From assembly GCA_036274155.1 (NCBI GenBank), contig DASUGH010000165.1, positions 20,309 through 84,308 of the forward strand: DNA of 64,000 nt. Direction: 5' to 3'. Shown here piece by piece: positions 7,333-16,733 of the stretch. The position numbers were made by a program, and so were the translations under genes. The notes beneath the pieces were generated by a model that was not told the origin of the DNA, searched no databases, and saw only the letters and a list, made by a program, of their open reading frames with translations. Source of the stretch: Gp6-AA40 sp036274155 (GTDB taxonomy: Bacteria > Acidobacteriota > Vicinamibacteria > Vicinamibacterales > UBA2999). The first letter of the stretch is position 1, and every line of letters starts with the position of its first letter.

Positions 7333-9525
7333 TTACGGCACCAGCACCACCGGCATCCGCCAGAACGCCGCCTTCTGCGACTCTGGATCGAGCACCGTGA
7401 CCTGGCAGTCGTAGCGCCCGGGTGTGATTTCGTTGAGTGGGACGCTGAAGCGCATCGGCACCGACTTCGACTTCGGGTTGAGGCCGTAGATCACTGGAAG
7501 CGGCGCGGTCTCGAAGGCCTTGTCCTCGCCGCGATAGAACGTGACGAACGCTATGAGCGGCTTCTGGTTCGTCACCCCTCGCTGGTACGCCTCCAGGTAG
7601 ACATAGAGGTCCTTGCTCACGCTGAAAACACGGGTCACGCTCGGTACGAGCTTCTCGCCCTCGTGAATGAGCGGGTTCGCGGCCATCGCCTCGGCCTTCC
7701 GATTGACGGTAAACAGCTCGTCGCCGAGGGCGATCCTCTGGCTGCTCAGCACGACTGAGCTGATCGGTACGCGCGCTGTTTCCTTCACAAGGTTCGGGAC
7801 CTGGAAGGGCGCCTGATAGGTGCCAATCCGGCCGGTCGTGGCGTCGCGCACCAGGACCTTGATCACGTACCTGGCCGGGAGCAGCGTGAAGCCGTTCTCG
7901 TACTGAATCGGACGCTTTGCCAGCTGCTCGGCGTCTTCGTCGCTCAGCTTGATATCGATCTTGTCGCGGATGCTCTGGATCGTGATCCCGTACTCGTCTT
8001 TGACCTCGGCGATGAAGTCCATGCTGGTGCGGGCGGCGCCGCGCCGGCGCGCCAGGTTCAGCTCGCTGCCCGGGATCTTCATCGCCACCGGCACGTAATA
8101 GTTCGCCCGATCGAGCTGAAAGTAGTTCAGCTCCATCGCGATCGTCATCTCGGTGATCGGATCGCCGAGCATGAACGCCTCCTCGAGCTGCCGTTCCTTG
8201 TCGGCGTTCGTGAAGGCGGCGAACGTCTTCTCTCCGTAGTACGCCTGCTGGTAGGTGAGGTCGGCCTGACGGCCGCCGGTGAGCGACACGCGAACGCGCC
8301 GGACCTTGCCGTCGGTAGCGGTATGCGTGCTGTAGTAGGCGACGATGTAGTAGTCATCGGCGGCCTGCGCCGCCTGGACGATGCCGAGCGAGAGGTCGTT
8401 GTAGTCGAACATCGCCTTGCCGCCAGTGTCCTTGGCGAGGGCGAAGAAGGTGTCCTTCGATTGCTCGTCGCTTGCCGCACGCGATCCGGCGCCGGCCCCG
8501 GAAAACATGGCGGTGCCGCCGGACGAGCGCTCGGTGGCGTTGCCGAGCGGCGCCGACGCGGTCAGTCCGCGGGCGTCGAGCGGATTGATCGTGACGTTCG
8601 CCTTGATGGCGGCATTCGTCGTGGCGCTCAGCTGCGCCATGTTCTCGGAACCGTTCAACCGCATGCCGCTTCCGAAATAGATCAGCGTCTTCTTCTCGGG
8701 CAGGCTGCCCAGCTGTTTGACCGCCGTCTGCAGCGCCGCAAGCTGACGGTCTGTGTTGAAGACGCTGAACTCGGCGTCCCCCTGACCGAATGCCGTGCCC
8801 TCGGCAGTGTCGGCGGCGCCGTCGCCGTTGAGGTCGTCGCCGAACTGCAGCGTCTGAATCAGCTCGCGCAGCGCCGCGCGGCTGGCCGTGAAGTCCTGCC
8901 GCACCCTGAGGACGCCGTTCGCGAAGGTCATCACCGCCACGACATCGGCAGCCGCCATCTGCGTATCGATGTACTTCCGCGCGTTCTCGAACGCCCGCGC
9001 CTCGTCGGCCGGCTGCATCGACAGCATGTCGAAATAGAGCACGATGAGCCGCCGGTCCTGATATTTCACCGTGCCGGGCGGCGGTGTGGAGATGGCGACG
9101 TCGATGACCGGTGCGGCGGCCGGCGCGGCAGCATCCGCGGGCAAGTGGTCGGCCGCCACCGCTTCGGCCGGCGCCGAGCCGGGCTCACCCTCGATGCGCT
9201 GGTATTCGACGAAGGCGATCTCCTGCGGCTGGTTGTCCTCGAGGACAGAGAAGTCGGCCTTGGTCAGTCCCTGAATCGGTTGTCCCTGTTTGTCGCGGAC
9301 CGTCACGTTCTGCACGATCAGGCGAGTCGAGCTGCGAAACGTCGCCAGCGGCGGCGAAGGCTGCCCCGGCGCACCGGGTGGCGCCGGCGTCTGGCGAGCG
9401 CCCGCCGCGGGGGGAGTCGCAGTCGGCGGTGCCTGGGGCTGCTGTGCAACTCCGGCAGCGATCCGCAGCAGCACGAGGGCAGCCAGCGCCGGAAGAAGCA
9501 GAGGGCGGTGTCGATTTCGCTGCAT
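7333..9525 (-). CDS. VWFA-related acidobacterial domain protein, exported
   Basis: 730 residues. An N-terminal signal segment (LLLPALAALVLLRIAAGVAQ) is followed by a Pro/Ala-rich linker to about residue 50, then a bridging strand region ('TRLIVQNVTVRDKQG', 'GLTKADFSVLEDN') and a von Willebrand A fold beginning DRRLIVLYFDMLSM. This layout matches the TIGR03436 VWFA-related acidobacterial family; the metal-site motif is the family's D-x-x-S form rather than a canonical DxSxS. The C-terminal 300 residues form a further beta-rich region with no recognised domain. Start: the ATG at 9525, five bases after the receptor gene's stop, so the two are translationally linked; upstream in-frame sequence belongs to the receptor's antisense frame. 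It is the last gene of the TIGR03435-receptor-VWFA operon. Function unknown; a periplasmic binding or assembly role is inference. Confidence 0.8.
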   Translation of the reverse strand: MQRNRHRPLLLPALAALVLLRIAAGVAQQPQAPPTATPPAAGARQTPAPPGAPGQPSPPLATFRSSTRLIVQNVTVRDKQGQPIQGLTKADFSVLEDNQPQEIAFVEYQRIEGEPGSAPAEAVAADHLPADAAAPAAAPVIDVAISTPPPGTVKYQDRRLIVLYFDMLSMQPADEARAFENARKYIDTQMAAADVVAVMTFANGVLRVRQDFTASRAALRELIQTLQFGDDLNGDGAADTAEGTAFGQGDAEFSVFNTDRQLAALQTAVKQLGSLPEKKTLIYFGSGMRLNGSENMAQLSATTNAAIKANVTINPLDARGLTASAPLGNATERSSGGTAMFSGAGAGSRAASDEQSKDTFFALAKDTGGKAMFDYNDLSLGIVQAAQAADDYYIVAYYSTHTATDGKVRRVRVSLTGGRQADLTYQQAYYGEKTFAAFTNADKERQLEEAFMLGDPITEMTIAMELNYFQLDRANYYVPVAMKIPGSELNLARRRGAARTSMDFIAEVKDEYGITIQSIRDKIDIKLSDEDAEQLAKRPIQYENGFTLLPARYVIKVLVRDATTGRIGTYQAPFQVPNLVKETARVPISSVVLSSQRIALGDELFTVNRKAEAMAANPLIHEGEKLVPSVTRVFSVSKDLYVYLEAYQRGVTNQKPLIAFVTFYRGEDKAFETAPLPVIYGLNPKSKSVPMRFSVPLNEITPGRYDCQVTVLDPESQKAAFWRMPVVLVP

Positions 9526-9530
9526 CGGTT

Positions 9531-12500
9531 TCAGAAGCTCACCGTGAAGTTGGTCGTGATGCGACGCATCGGATTGGTGGCGGTCGGCAGCCCGAACTCG
9601 GGCGAACCAACGGTGGTGTTGATGCTCGAGTACGTCACGCGATTCAGGACGTTGGTCGCGTTCAGGTTCCAGTTGAGCGTGAGCCGACCCTGAATCGGGA
9701 AGGCTCGACTGATGCCGGCGTTGAGCGTGAACTGGCTGGGTCCGCGGATCGTGTTCCGTCCGGCGTTGCCCCACGTGCCCGCCGCCGGCGCCGCAAACGC
9801 GGCGGGGTTTGCATAGTAGCCGTCCGGGATGTCGTCGAGCGAGGCGCCGGTGAGGTCGGGACGGACCGTCCCGGTGATCCCGGCAACCGGGGTCACCAGG
9901 TACGTCGGCGTGCGCGGCGTCCCGCTTCCCGTCGTGAGGTTCGCGGTGATCTGCCAGTTCTTGAGCAGCATCCCGCGCCAGCCGGGCACGAGCGTACCGC
10001 CGCTCACCCCCTGACCCGTCGCGTAAGTTGCCTGGATCACGAGCTGATGACGCTGCTCGAACGATGATGGGCCCCACTCGGCGTCGAGATCGAGCCAGTT
10101 CTGCGCGGCCGCCTGGCCACCGCCGCCTCCGCCGAAGCTCGACGCGTTGTCGCTCGCCTTCATCAGCGTGTAGGCCGCCTGCCAGGTGACTCCAGCGCGC
10201 AGCCGGCGTCGCAACTGCACCTGGCCCGAGTGCTGGATCGATCGGCCGTGCGAGGTCGTGAAGATGAACCCGGTCGGGCAGGCCGGACACGGGTGATCGG
10301 CGCCGGTCGGATAGGTGTTTGGAATGAAAGCCTGCGGAAGGTTCACGCCCTTCCCGCCCTGGTAGGTCCCGGTGATCGTGAAGGCACCTGGCAGGTCGCG
10401 TTGCGCGGACGCCTGCCAGCGGTGCACGGTTCCAACGCGGAACTCGGGGTCGATCGCCACCGTGTTCAGCGTCGTTGCAATCGGCGCGATGAAACCGTTG
10501 GCAAGCGTCAGCGGCGTTTGCAGCGTGCTCGTCGCGTTGAACGTCGTCGAGAGCGGCGGCTGCTGCGCCATCTGAGTGGCGAAGCCCTGGTAGACGCCGG
10601 TGTTCCTGTAGATGCCGTAGCCGGCGCGAAGAATGACCGACGAGGTGACGACCGGCCGCCAGGCGACGCCGATGCGCGGCAGGATGCCGAAATGGTCCGG
10701 CTCGATGAGCGACCTGGGATACTCGAGGCCGGTAACAGGCCCGATACCGTCGGCGGCGACCACCGGTGCCGCAGCACTGAAATCGGTCGCGACGTCGAGG
10801 TTCACGAGCCGCCCCAGGTGCTCGGTGACCGGGGCCTCATACTCCCAGCGCACGCCCATCGTGATGGTGAAGCTCGGATTCACTCTGAAGTCGTCGGACA
10901 GGTAGGCGTCGTAGCCCCACCCTCGGTATCCCTTGTCGGGGTTTCCGTTGGCGATGGCGCTGGTGTTCGGCAGGCCGAGGAGGAAGTCGGCGAACGGGTC
11001 TCCGGAGATCGATCCGCTGAACGTGAAGCTGCCGCGCGCATTCTGCTGAGAGACGACGTCGAGCAGCTGGTACCTGACGTTTCCGCCGTACGTCATGTTG
11101 TGGCGGCCGCGCGTCCGGTTCGAGGTGGCGCCAAACGTGTGCGTCTGCGTCCGGTTGAGCGAGAACTGGACGTCCGACAGCCCGGCCAGGCGGTTGGCGA
11201 ACGACAGGCCGGGTGGACCCCAGTTCGGGGCATTCTGATTGTTGCCGGTGATGCCAGCCTCGCCGGAGACGTTGATCCGATTCGCAAAGAAAGGCGTGGT
11301 CGAGTTCGTCTGGCGGTTGTACGAGTAGGTGAAGCGGACCTGCTGGTTCGAGGGAACCCACCGGTGCGCCCAGTTGATCGATGCGTTGTACCCCGAGCCT
11401 TCGTTCGTGCTGTCGAATCCAAAAAGTGACGTCGACTCGCTGCGCGATCGTGTGTAGCCTCCTGAGAAGCCGAACTGGTTCGTGGTATTGCTGATCAGGT
11501 TGGGCAGTGATCCATTGAAGGAGTCGCTGCTGTTGGCGGAGAGCGCCGCGATCTGATAGTTGCGTGTGCCGGTCGCCTCGGGATCGGGCAGTGGATAGAA
11601 CTGCAGGAGATACGCCGCCTGAGGACTGATGCGATCGGGCGGGATGACGTTTCCCTCGAAAGGCAGCCCCGTCAACGGATCCCTGATCTCGACCGGCAGA
11701 CCGAATCCGTCGAGCGTCTGTGAGAAGTCGCCGTTGCGTTGCAGCTGGGTCGGCATGCGCTCGGACAGGGTGTTGGCGGTGTCCGTCGACTGGCGCCGAT
11801 AGCTGAGACTGAACTGACGTGTGTTCCGCATCAGGCCGGGGATCCGCCAGGGGCCGAACACCGTGGAGTTCACGCTCAGGCTGGTCGTGTTCGGCTTGTC
11901 GGCAGGGATGCCGGTCAGCGAGTGGGGGCGTGCCTCGAGCGCCGAGTAGTGCGGGCTGATGGAGATCTGGCCGTTGAACAGACGGATGCCCGTGGGTCTC
12001 CGCACGTTGCCCACGGTGGGTTGGGGCAACGTTCCGCTGTTGACGGTGCCGCTGACCAGGAATGAATCGCCGCTGGCGCTCGGGTTGGCGGCGCCAGGTT
12101 CGCCGGGACCACCAGGCGCCGGGCCGGCAGCTGGTCCTGCCGGCGCGGGAGCAGCCGCTGGACGTGCGGCGGCGGCCGGGACGGCGGTGACTCCGGCGCG
12201 CTGAAAGGCGCCACCGGCGGTCGCGACGGCCTGCCCCGCGGCCGGCGCCGAATCGCTCGACGAGGTCCCGCGCTGCGACCGGTTCTGACGTGGCGCCTGC
12301 GGTGGTGCCGGCGGCGGCGCGACGCCACGCGTGATATCCCCGAAGGGGAGCACCGTGAGCTCCCACGTCGCTGGCGAAGGCGCTGCGCCGATCGTCACGT
12401 CACGCGTCATCGTGGAGAAGCCGAGCATCTCGACGCGAACGTTCCACACGCCCTCGGCCAGCGCCGGAAACCGGTAGACCCCATCGCGATCGGTCGATGT

Positions 12501-12659
12501 GGCGACGCTCTGGCTGCCCTGCGATGCCGTGACGCGCGCGCCGGGCACAGGCTGACCGCCAAGCGTGACGCGGCCACTATGCTCCGATGCGGCGTTCAGT
12601 GATTGTGCGATGAAGACGACGAGCAGGATGGCGAGGACCCGTTGGAGACGCCGATGCAT
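9531..12659 (-). CDS. Oar-like TonB-dependent outer-membrane receptor with carboxypeptidase-regulatory domain
   Basis: 1042 residues. Signal peptide at 1-25 (LAILLVVFIAQSLNA), a carboxypeptidase-regulatory domain at about 28-105 (SGRVTLGGQPVPGARV, DGVYRFPALAEGVW), a Pro/Ala/Gly-rich linker at about 120-185, then a plug-like part and a long beta-barrel ending in the aromatic residue of 'TTNFTVSF'. This is the architecture of acidobacterial and myxobacterial Oar-type receptors, thought to import large ligands or take part in surface assembly. The start was moved to the ATG at 12659, which gives a normal signal peptide; the longer frame adds a non-signal stretch. It lies 74 bases after the TIGR03435 gene and 5 bases before the VWFA gene. 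The ligand is unknown. Confidence 0.85.
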   Translation of the reverse strand: MHRRLQRVLAILLVVFIAQSLNAASEHSGRVTLGGQPVPGARVTASQGSQSVATSTDRDGVYRFPALAEGVWNVRVEMLGFSTMTRDVTIGAAPSPATWELTVLPFGDITRGVAPPPAPPQAPRQNRSQRGTSSSDSAPAAGQAVATAGGAFQRAGVTAVPAAAARPAAAPAPAGPAAGPAPGGPGEPGAANPSASGDSFLVSGTVNSGTLPQPTVGNVRRPTGIRLFNGQISISPHYSALEARPHSLTGIPADKPNTTSLSVNSTVFGPWRIPGLMRNTRQFSLSYRRQSTDTANTLSERMPTQLQRNGDFSQTLDGFGLPVEIRDPLTGLPFEGNVIPPDRISPQAAYLLQFYPLPDPEATGTRNYQIAALSANSSDSFNGSLPNLISNTTNQFGFSGGYTRSRSESTSLFGFDSTNEGSGYNASINWAHRWVPSNQQVRFTYSYNRQTNSTTPFFANRINVSGEAGITGNNQNAPNWGPPGLSFANRLAGLSDVQFSLNRTQTHTFGATSNRTRGRHNMTYGGNVRYQLLDVVSQQNARGSFTFSGSISGDPFADFLLGLPNTSAIANGNPDKGYRGWGYDAYLSDDFRVNPSFTITMGVRWEYEAPVTEHLGRLVNLDVATDFSAAAPVVAADGIGPVTGLEYPRSLIEPDHFGILPRIGVAWRPVVTSSVILRAGYGIYRNTGVYQGFATQMAQQPPLSTTFNATSTLQTPLTLANGFIAPIATTLNTVAIDPEFRVGTVHRWQASAQRDLPGAFTITGTYQGGKGVNLPQAFIPNTYPTGADHPCPACPTGFIFTTSHGRSIQHSGQVQLRRRLRAGVTWQAAYTLMKASDNASSFGGGGGGQAAAQNWLDLDAEWGPSSFEQRHQLVIQATYATGQGVSGGTLVPGWRGMLLKNWQITANLTTGSGTPRTPTYLVTPVAGITGTVRPDLTGASLDDIPDGYYANPAAFAAPAAGTWGNAGRNTIRGPSQFTLNAGISRAFPIQGRLTLNWNLNATNVLNRVTYSSINTTVGSPEFGLPTATNPMRRITTNFTVSF

Positions 12660-12733
12660 GAGCACCCCATAACGTTCCGAACGACCCGAACCCGCCTCCG
12701 CCAAGGCTCCGGCGGGCAAGCGACCCGAACGAT

Positions 12734-13705
12734 CTAGTCCTCGTCCGGCTGACTGACGCTGTCGATCACGAGCGCGTCGATCGGCTCACGCCGCCGTTCG
12801 AGCTTGAGCCCGATGTCCTGCAGGGCCGAGCCGAGCGAGGGGCCGTCGCCGAGAGACGGCAGCAGATTCTCCGATCCGGAGGACACCAGCGCAGAGGACG
12901 ACAACGCGGCGAACCGGCTCGAAAGAATCGAGCTGTCGAGCTCGATGTTGTAAGTACCGGTAAGGCCGGTGCGGTCGTGCACGGTGCCGAGGCCTCCAAA
13001 CGATCCGAGCAGACTGGCAAAGCTCGCCATCGTCATGCCGGTGGCGCGCAGACCGGAGGTGGAGGACATCATCGAGCCGAGGCACGGCATCGTCTCCGGC
13101 CGGATCGGCCCCGTCGGCAGCGGCGCATTGCGGGCAGCAGAGCAGTCTACCGCCTTCATGCGGGCAGAAGGCTTCCACTCACTCCCGGCGAGGACGAGGG
13201 CGTAGATCGGCAGCTCACGCTTTTCGGCGTGGTACTTCAAGTTGAACCGCTCGACGAGCAGCGAGCGCAGCATCAGGAGGAGCTGATCGCGCGGCGCGTT
13301 GGTTTCCGCTTTTCCGTTGATGGTGAAGCGGTCGGTCGTCAGCCAGCTCTCTCCGCCGATCACCTGATAGTCGCGGATGCCCCAGGCCATCATGATGGTC
13401 GAACGGAGCGGGTAGTTCAGGATCGTGATCCGTCCCCCTCCGGGGCTGCGGGAGCCGGTGCTCGTGATCGTGGCGCCCTTTGGCAGTTTCTTGACCGACG
13501 CCACTTCGAACGACGGCAGTGGGGCGGAAGGATCGATGGGCGCCGGCGGCACGGGGACTGTTGCTCCCGCGGGCGGCGGTGCGGTCACGACGCTGATGAC
13601 GGCGGCAGGTGGCGGCGGTGGGGGCGGGGGGGCCTGACCGACGAGCCGGCCGGCCGTCAGGGCAAGGAGAAGCGCGGCTGTAGCCGAGACTCGAAAAGTC
13701 GTCAT
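12734..13705 (-). CDS. TIGR03435-family exported protein
   Basis: 323 residues with a signal peptide at about 1-24 (ATAALLLALTAGRLVGQ) and a Pro-rich stretch to 60. The body shows the hallmarks of the soil-associated TIGR03435 family: 'PSFEVASVKK', 'ITILNYPLRSTIMMAWGI', 'DRFTINGKAE', 'LLMLRSLLVERFNLKYHAEKRELPIYALV' (quoted in parts), and a late DRTGLTGTYNIELD followed by an 'LGSALQDIGLKLERR' ending. The family is expanded in Acidobacteriota and has no known function. It is the first gene of the three-gene minus-strand operon with the receptor and VWFA protein. The promoter must lie in 13706-13962. Confidence 0.85.
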   Translation of the reverse strand: MTTFRVSATAALLLALTAGRLVGQAPPPPPPPPAAVISVVTAPPPAGATVPVPPAPIDPSAPLPSFEVASVKKLPKGATITSTGSRSPGGGRITILNYPLRSTIMMAWGIRDYQVIGGESWLTTDRFTINGKAETNAPRDQLLLMLRSLLVERFNLKYHAEKRELPIYALVLAGSEWKPSARMKAVDCSAARNAPLPTGPIRPETMPCLGSMMSSTSGLRATGMTMASFASLLGSFGGLGTVHDRTGLTGTYNIELDSSILSSRFAALSSSALVSSGSENLLPSLGDGPSLGSALQDIGLKLERRREPIDALVIDSVSQPDED

Positions 13706-13859
13706 AGGCTTCCGACGTTGACGCCAACACCGACGGAAAGCACCTGCCTCTCAAAACGACTGCGATTCGGAAGACGGACAGACCCCTTCCCCCGTCCACA
13801 AACACACGTGCCGGGGCACTGGTCGATTGGACGAGACACCGCGTCTGGTGGTTTGTTCC

Positions 13860-13873
13860 AATTTTGCAAAATT
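13860..13873. promoter_or_regulatory. AT-rich perfect palindrome upstream of the TIGR03435 operon
   Basis: AATTTTG followed directly by CAAAATT makes a 14-bp perfect dyad in otherwise GC-rich sequence. It lies 155 bases upstream of the TIGR03435 start and 90 bases beyond the stop of the next minus-strand gene. It could be an operator, or an AT-rich part of a promoter or terminator; nothing in the window names a regulator. Confidence 0.35.
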
Positions 13874-13962
13874 TCGGGTGGCAACCGCCGATTTGGGGCC
13901 CTCGAACTCCCCGGACGAGCGGTCTTACCCCCAAACCGTGCCGAAGGAACGTCGAACGGCGA

Positions 13963-15423
13963 TCAGTTGATTCTCCACGTGATGAACCCGAGGATGTTGC
14001 CTCCTCCCATCGCCACGACCGGCGTGTCACCGCTCGGAACGTTCCGCCACCGATCGAACTCCGGGTTGTTGGTCGCGAACACGCGGCTGCTTCGTTCCCA
14101 GAAGGTGAGCCCCTGGCTGGTGAACGCGTCTCGCACTTCGGCGGCCCGCTCCCAATCCACCTGATCGGTGAAGTTGATGTCGCCTGTGCCATCAGGCGTT
14201 TGCAGCCGTGACCGGCGCGTGGTGCCGTTGCCACCGTCATTGACGAGGAGCTGCCAGGCTGCACCAATCGAGAGACGCGGAAACTTCGGGGTGTTGGCCT
14301 GGATGCCCAGGCGCGTTTCGAATGGATGGACCAGGCGCTCGACCGATGTGCCTCCGCCGACGTAGCGCAGGTACCCCAGCTCGCCGAGCACCCAGAACTG
14401 CATGCCACGCACGTTGAAGGCGCGCATGGACGTGCCGGCGTTCAGGATCAGCTGGTCTTTCAGATCGAGACCGGTTTCGACCGGAGGACCGACGACGAAG
14501 CCGGGCGTGCCCCATTGCGACGAGTCGACGAGCTGAACGCGCAGGCCTTTGTCGGGATCGCCGACATGCTTGTAGCCGGCGTTGACGAGGAGCTCGATGC
14601 CGCTGAACCGGCGGGCGATCAACACGTCGGCGCCGGCGTCGGTCTTGCCCGACGACCCGGCGGCACGACGCCAGTCCTCCACGTTGTAGCTGGGACGCTC
14701 GGTGGGGATTTCCACGTATCCGCGCACACCGAGCCCGATGCGGCTGCCGGCGTCCTGCGACAGGAGATTGATCTTCGCCCCGACGGTCACGTCGCCTGAG
14801 GAGCTCGCGAAGGCGCCGTGCCCGGGTGGATCGATGGTGACGCCATTGACGTAGTAGCTCTTGAACGGCACCTCCTGGGCGAACAGGAAGTACGGCTGCG
14901 GTCTGGCCGCCAGTGTCGGATAGGTATCGATGATCAGGTCGAGGGGGGGCACCGGGTAGCCGGTGGGATCCTGATTCACGCTGTTCGTGCGAACCACCGG
15001 CAGCGCGCGCAGGAACAGCTCGACGCGCCCTGGAAGGCCAATCGCACCCTGGAAGCCGTACTGGAAGAAATCGACATCGCCGGGATTGCGGTCGAAATTC
15101 AGCACGGAGAAAGCGCCCGCGGCTTCGCCCGGAAGAAGCGAATACGGTGACGCCGCGCGGATCAATCCCAGTCCGCCATCGGCCGAGAGGTTGAAGCGTC
15201 CGGGCTCGAACTGCTTCGTGCGTGTCCGCAGGTCCGGCTTCTTGCGCTTCTTGCGTGGCTCTGGCACGGTGGCGGCCGGATTGGCTGGAGCCTTGACGAC
15301 GACCGGGTCGGCCGTAGCAGTCTGATCACTGGCCGCGTGCGCGGCCGAAGGGATCGCGAGCAGCAGCGCTGCGAGCGCAACAAGGCAACCTCCGGTCGCG
15401 CCGGCATCCACGCGTGTGTCCAT
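13963..15423 (-). CDS. Exported protein, probably an outer-membrane barrel of unknown role
   Basis: 486 residues. N-terminal signal (GGCLVALAALLLAIPSAAHA, about 12-31), a basic Pro-rich linker ending in KKRKKPDLR, then alternating beta-strand sequence rich in Gly, Asn and aromatic residues (ADGGLGLIRA, FFQYGFQGAIGLPGRVELFLRA, VTVGAKINLLSQ, GLGVRGYVEIP, VLGELGYLRYVGG). The C-terminus is an aromatic/hydrophobic strand (ILGFITWRIN). I do not recognise a named family; it looks like a porin-like or 'transporter-type' barrel. The start at 15423 places the signal peptide at the N-terminus; the frame continues upstream to 15591 but that part is not signal-like and overlaps the divergent zinc-finger gene. 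Confidence 0.6.
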   Translation of the reverse strand: MDTRVDAGATGGCLVALAALLLAIPSAAHAASDQTATADPVVVKAPANPAATVPEPRKKRKKPDLRTRTKQFEPGRFNLSADGGLGLIRAASPYSLLPGEAAGAFSVLNFDRNPGDVDFFQYGFQGAIGLPGRVELFLRALPVVRTNSVNQDPTGYPVPPLDLIIDTYPTLAARPQPYFLFAQEVPFKSYYVNGVTIDPPGHGAFASSSGDVTVGAKINLLSQDAGSRIGLGVRGYVEIPTERPSYNVEDWRRAAGSSGKTDAGADVLIARRFSGIELLVNAGYKHVGDPDKGLRVQLVDSSQWGTPGFVVGPPVETGLDLKDQLILNAGTSMRAFNVRGMQFWVLGELGYLRYVGGGTSVERLVHPFETRLGIQANTPKFPRLSIGAAWQLLVNDGGNGTTRRSRLQTPDGTGDINFTDQVDWERAAEVRDAFTSQGLTFWERSSRVFATNNPEFDRWRNVPSGDTPVVAMGGGNILGFITWRIN

Positions 15424-15508
15424 GATTTGATGTGAGCGAAAGGGATGAGCTGCAGAATGATAGTCGATGGCGGCCCGAGACGCGTCGCGCGTCGGGCTAT
15501 GATGCGAA

Positions 15509-15832
15509 ATGGAGCGACTCGTGGCTCGATCGGGGCATATCGACACATCGGCGACTATCGATTTCACACCACGACCCGGAAGCGGGTGCACGCACCTGAA
15601 TCAGATCGCCCGTGTGCATCCGAGTGCACGCGGTTGCGAGGATTGCCTGAAGATCGGCGGCAGATGGGTGCATCTCCGCCTGTGTCTCACCTGCGGTCAC
15701 GTCGGCTGCTGCGACAGCTCTCCGAACCGGCACGCCACGGCGCATCATCATTCAACCGGCCATCCAGTCATGCGCTCGATGGAGCCGGGAGAAGAGTGGG
15801 GATGGTGCTTCGTCGACGAAGTCGTCCTCTGA
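15509..15832 (+). CDS. Small UBP-type zinc-finger protein
   Basis: 107 residues. The body has the Cys/His pattern of the UBP-type zinc finger first known from eukaryotic ubiquitin hydrolases: C and H in SGCTHL, then GCEDC, LCLTCGHVGCCD, and RHATAHHHSTGHP. Most of the chain is the finger, so this is a stand-alone bacterial version; these are found in many bacteria and are annotated as UBP-type zinc finger domain proteins. There is no ubiquitin system nearby, so the ligand is unknown. The ATG at 15509 is the first usable in this frame. It is divergent from the barrel gene (85-base gap) and convergent with the PPK2 gene. Confidence 0.75.
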   Translation: MERLVARSGHIDTSATIDFTPRPGSGCTHLNQIARVHPSARGCEDCLKIGGRWVHLRLCLTCGHVGCCDSSPNRHATAHHHSTGHPVMRSMEPGEEWGWCFVDEVVL

Positions 15833-15851
15833 GGACTGGCAGCTCCGCGGC

Positions 15852-16733
15852 TCAGAGCGACGACTTCTCGAGCTTTTCCTTGATTTCCTCGAGCTTCCGG
15901 CGATCGGCGTCGCCGACGATGGGGTACTGCAGCTCCATGCTTTCGAGAGCCTCAGCGATGACGGCGGCGACGACGGTGCGTGCCCACCATTTGCGATCGG
16001 CCGGTACGACGTACCAGGGCGCCTCTTTCGTCACCGTGTTCCGGATGGCGTCCTCATAAGCGTCCTGGTAGTGCTCCCAGAGGTTCCGCTCCTCGATATC
16101 GCCGGCGGAAAACTTCCAGAGCTTTTCCGATTCGGCGAGACGGCTCAGAAGGCGGCGGCGCTGCTCGTCCTTCGAAACGTTGAAGAAGATCTTCCGCACC
16201 ATCGTGCCGTTTCGCGACAGATGTTCCTCGTGGGCGACGATGCTTTCGAAGCGGTGGCGCCACACCTTTCCGGCATTCAGCGATGCCGGCAGCCGCTGGC
16301 GGTCGAGCAGTTCCGGATGCACGCGCACCACCAGCACTTCTTCGTAGTAGGAGCGGTTGAAGATGCCGATGTGGCCGCGCCGCGGCAGACGGATCGACGT
16401 GCGCCAGAGAAAATCGTGATCGAGCTCCTCGTCGGATGGAATCTTGAACGCGTGCACCTGGCAGCCCTGAGGGTTGAGCCCGGTGAACACGTGCTCGATG
16501 GCGCTATCCTTTCCAGCCGCGTCCATCCCCTGAAGCACGACCAGCAGGCTCCACTCGTCCTGCGCGTATAGACGTTCCTGCAGCTCACGAATGCGAGATG
16601 TGTATCGCTCGAGCAGCTCGGCGGCCTTCTCGCGGGTCGCCTCCTCCGGGAGGAAGTCCGGAGCGTGGTCGCGGAGACGGAAGTGTCTGCCCGTGGCAGC
16701 CCGGTACGGTCCGAGATCGATGCGCTTGGACAC
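15852..16733 (-). CDS. Polyphosphate kinase 2 family nucleotide phosphotransferase
   Basis: 293 residues. Seen: Walker A GMDAAGKDS, a lid-type region with FKIPSDEELDHDFLWR, and Walker B-like GIFNRSYYEEVLVVRVHPE, then 'KFSAGDIEERNLWEHYQDAYEDA'-type sequence (given in part), all standard for the PPK2 family that moves phosphate between polyphosphate and nucleotides. A short PPK2 like this one can act on AMP, ADP or both; which is not decidable here. The start chosen is the GTG at 16733, with GGAG eleven bases upstream; the TTG at 16742 lies only two bases after that site. The gene is divergent from catechol 2,3-dioxygenase. Confidence 0.9.
   Translation of the reverse strand: MSKRIDLGPYRAATGRHFRLRDHAPDFLPEEATREKAAELLERYTSRIRELQERLYAQDEWSLLVVLQGMDAAGKDSAIEHVFTGLNPQGCQVHAFKIPSDEELDHDFLWRTSIRLPRRGHIGIFNRSYYEEVLVVRVHPELLDRQRLPASLNAGKVWRHRFESIVAHEEHLSRNGTMVRKIFFNVSKDEQRRRLLSRLAESEKLWKFSAGDIEERNLWEHYQDAYEDAIRNTVTKEAPWYVVPADRKWWARTVVAAVIAEALESMELQYPIVGDADRRKLEEIKEKLEKSSL

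Noticed and set aside
8323..9693. 456-codon plus-strand frame opposite the VWFA gene
   Set aside because: Antisense to a well-formed exported protein; Arg-rich and no domain.
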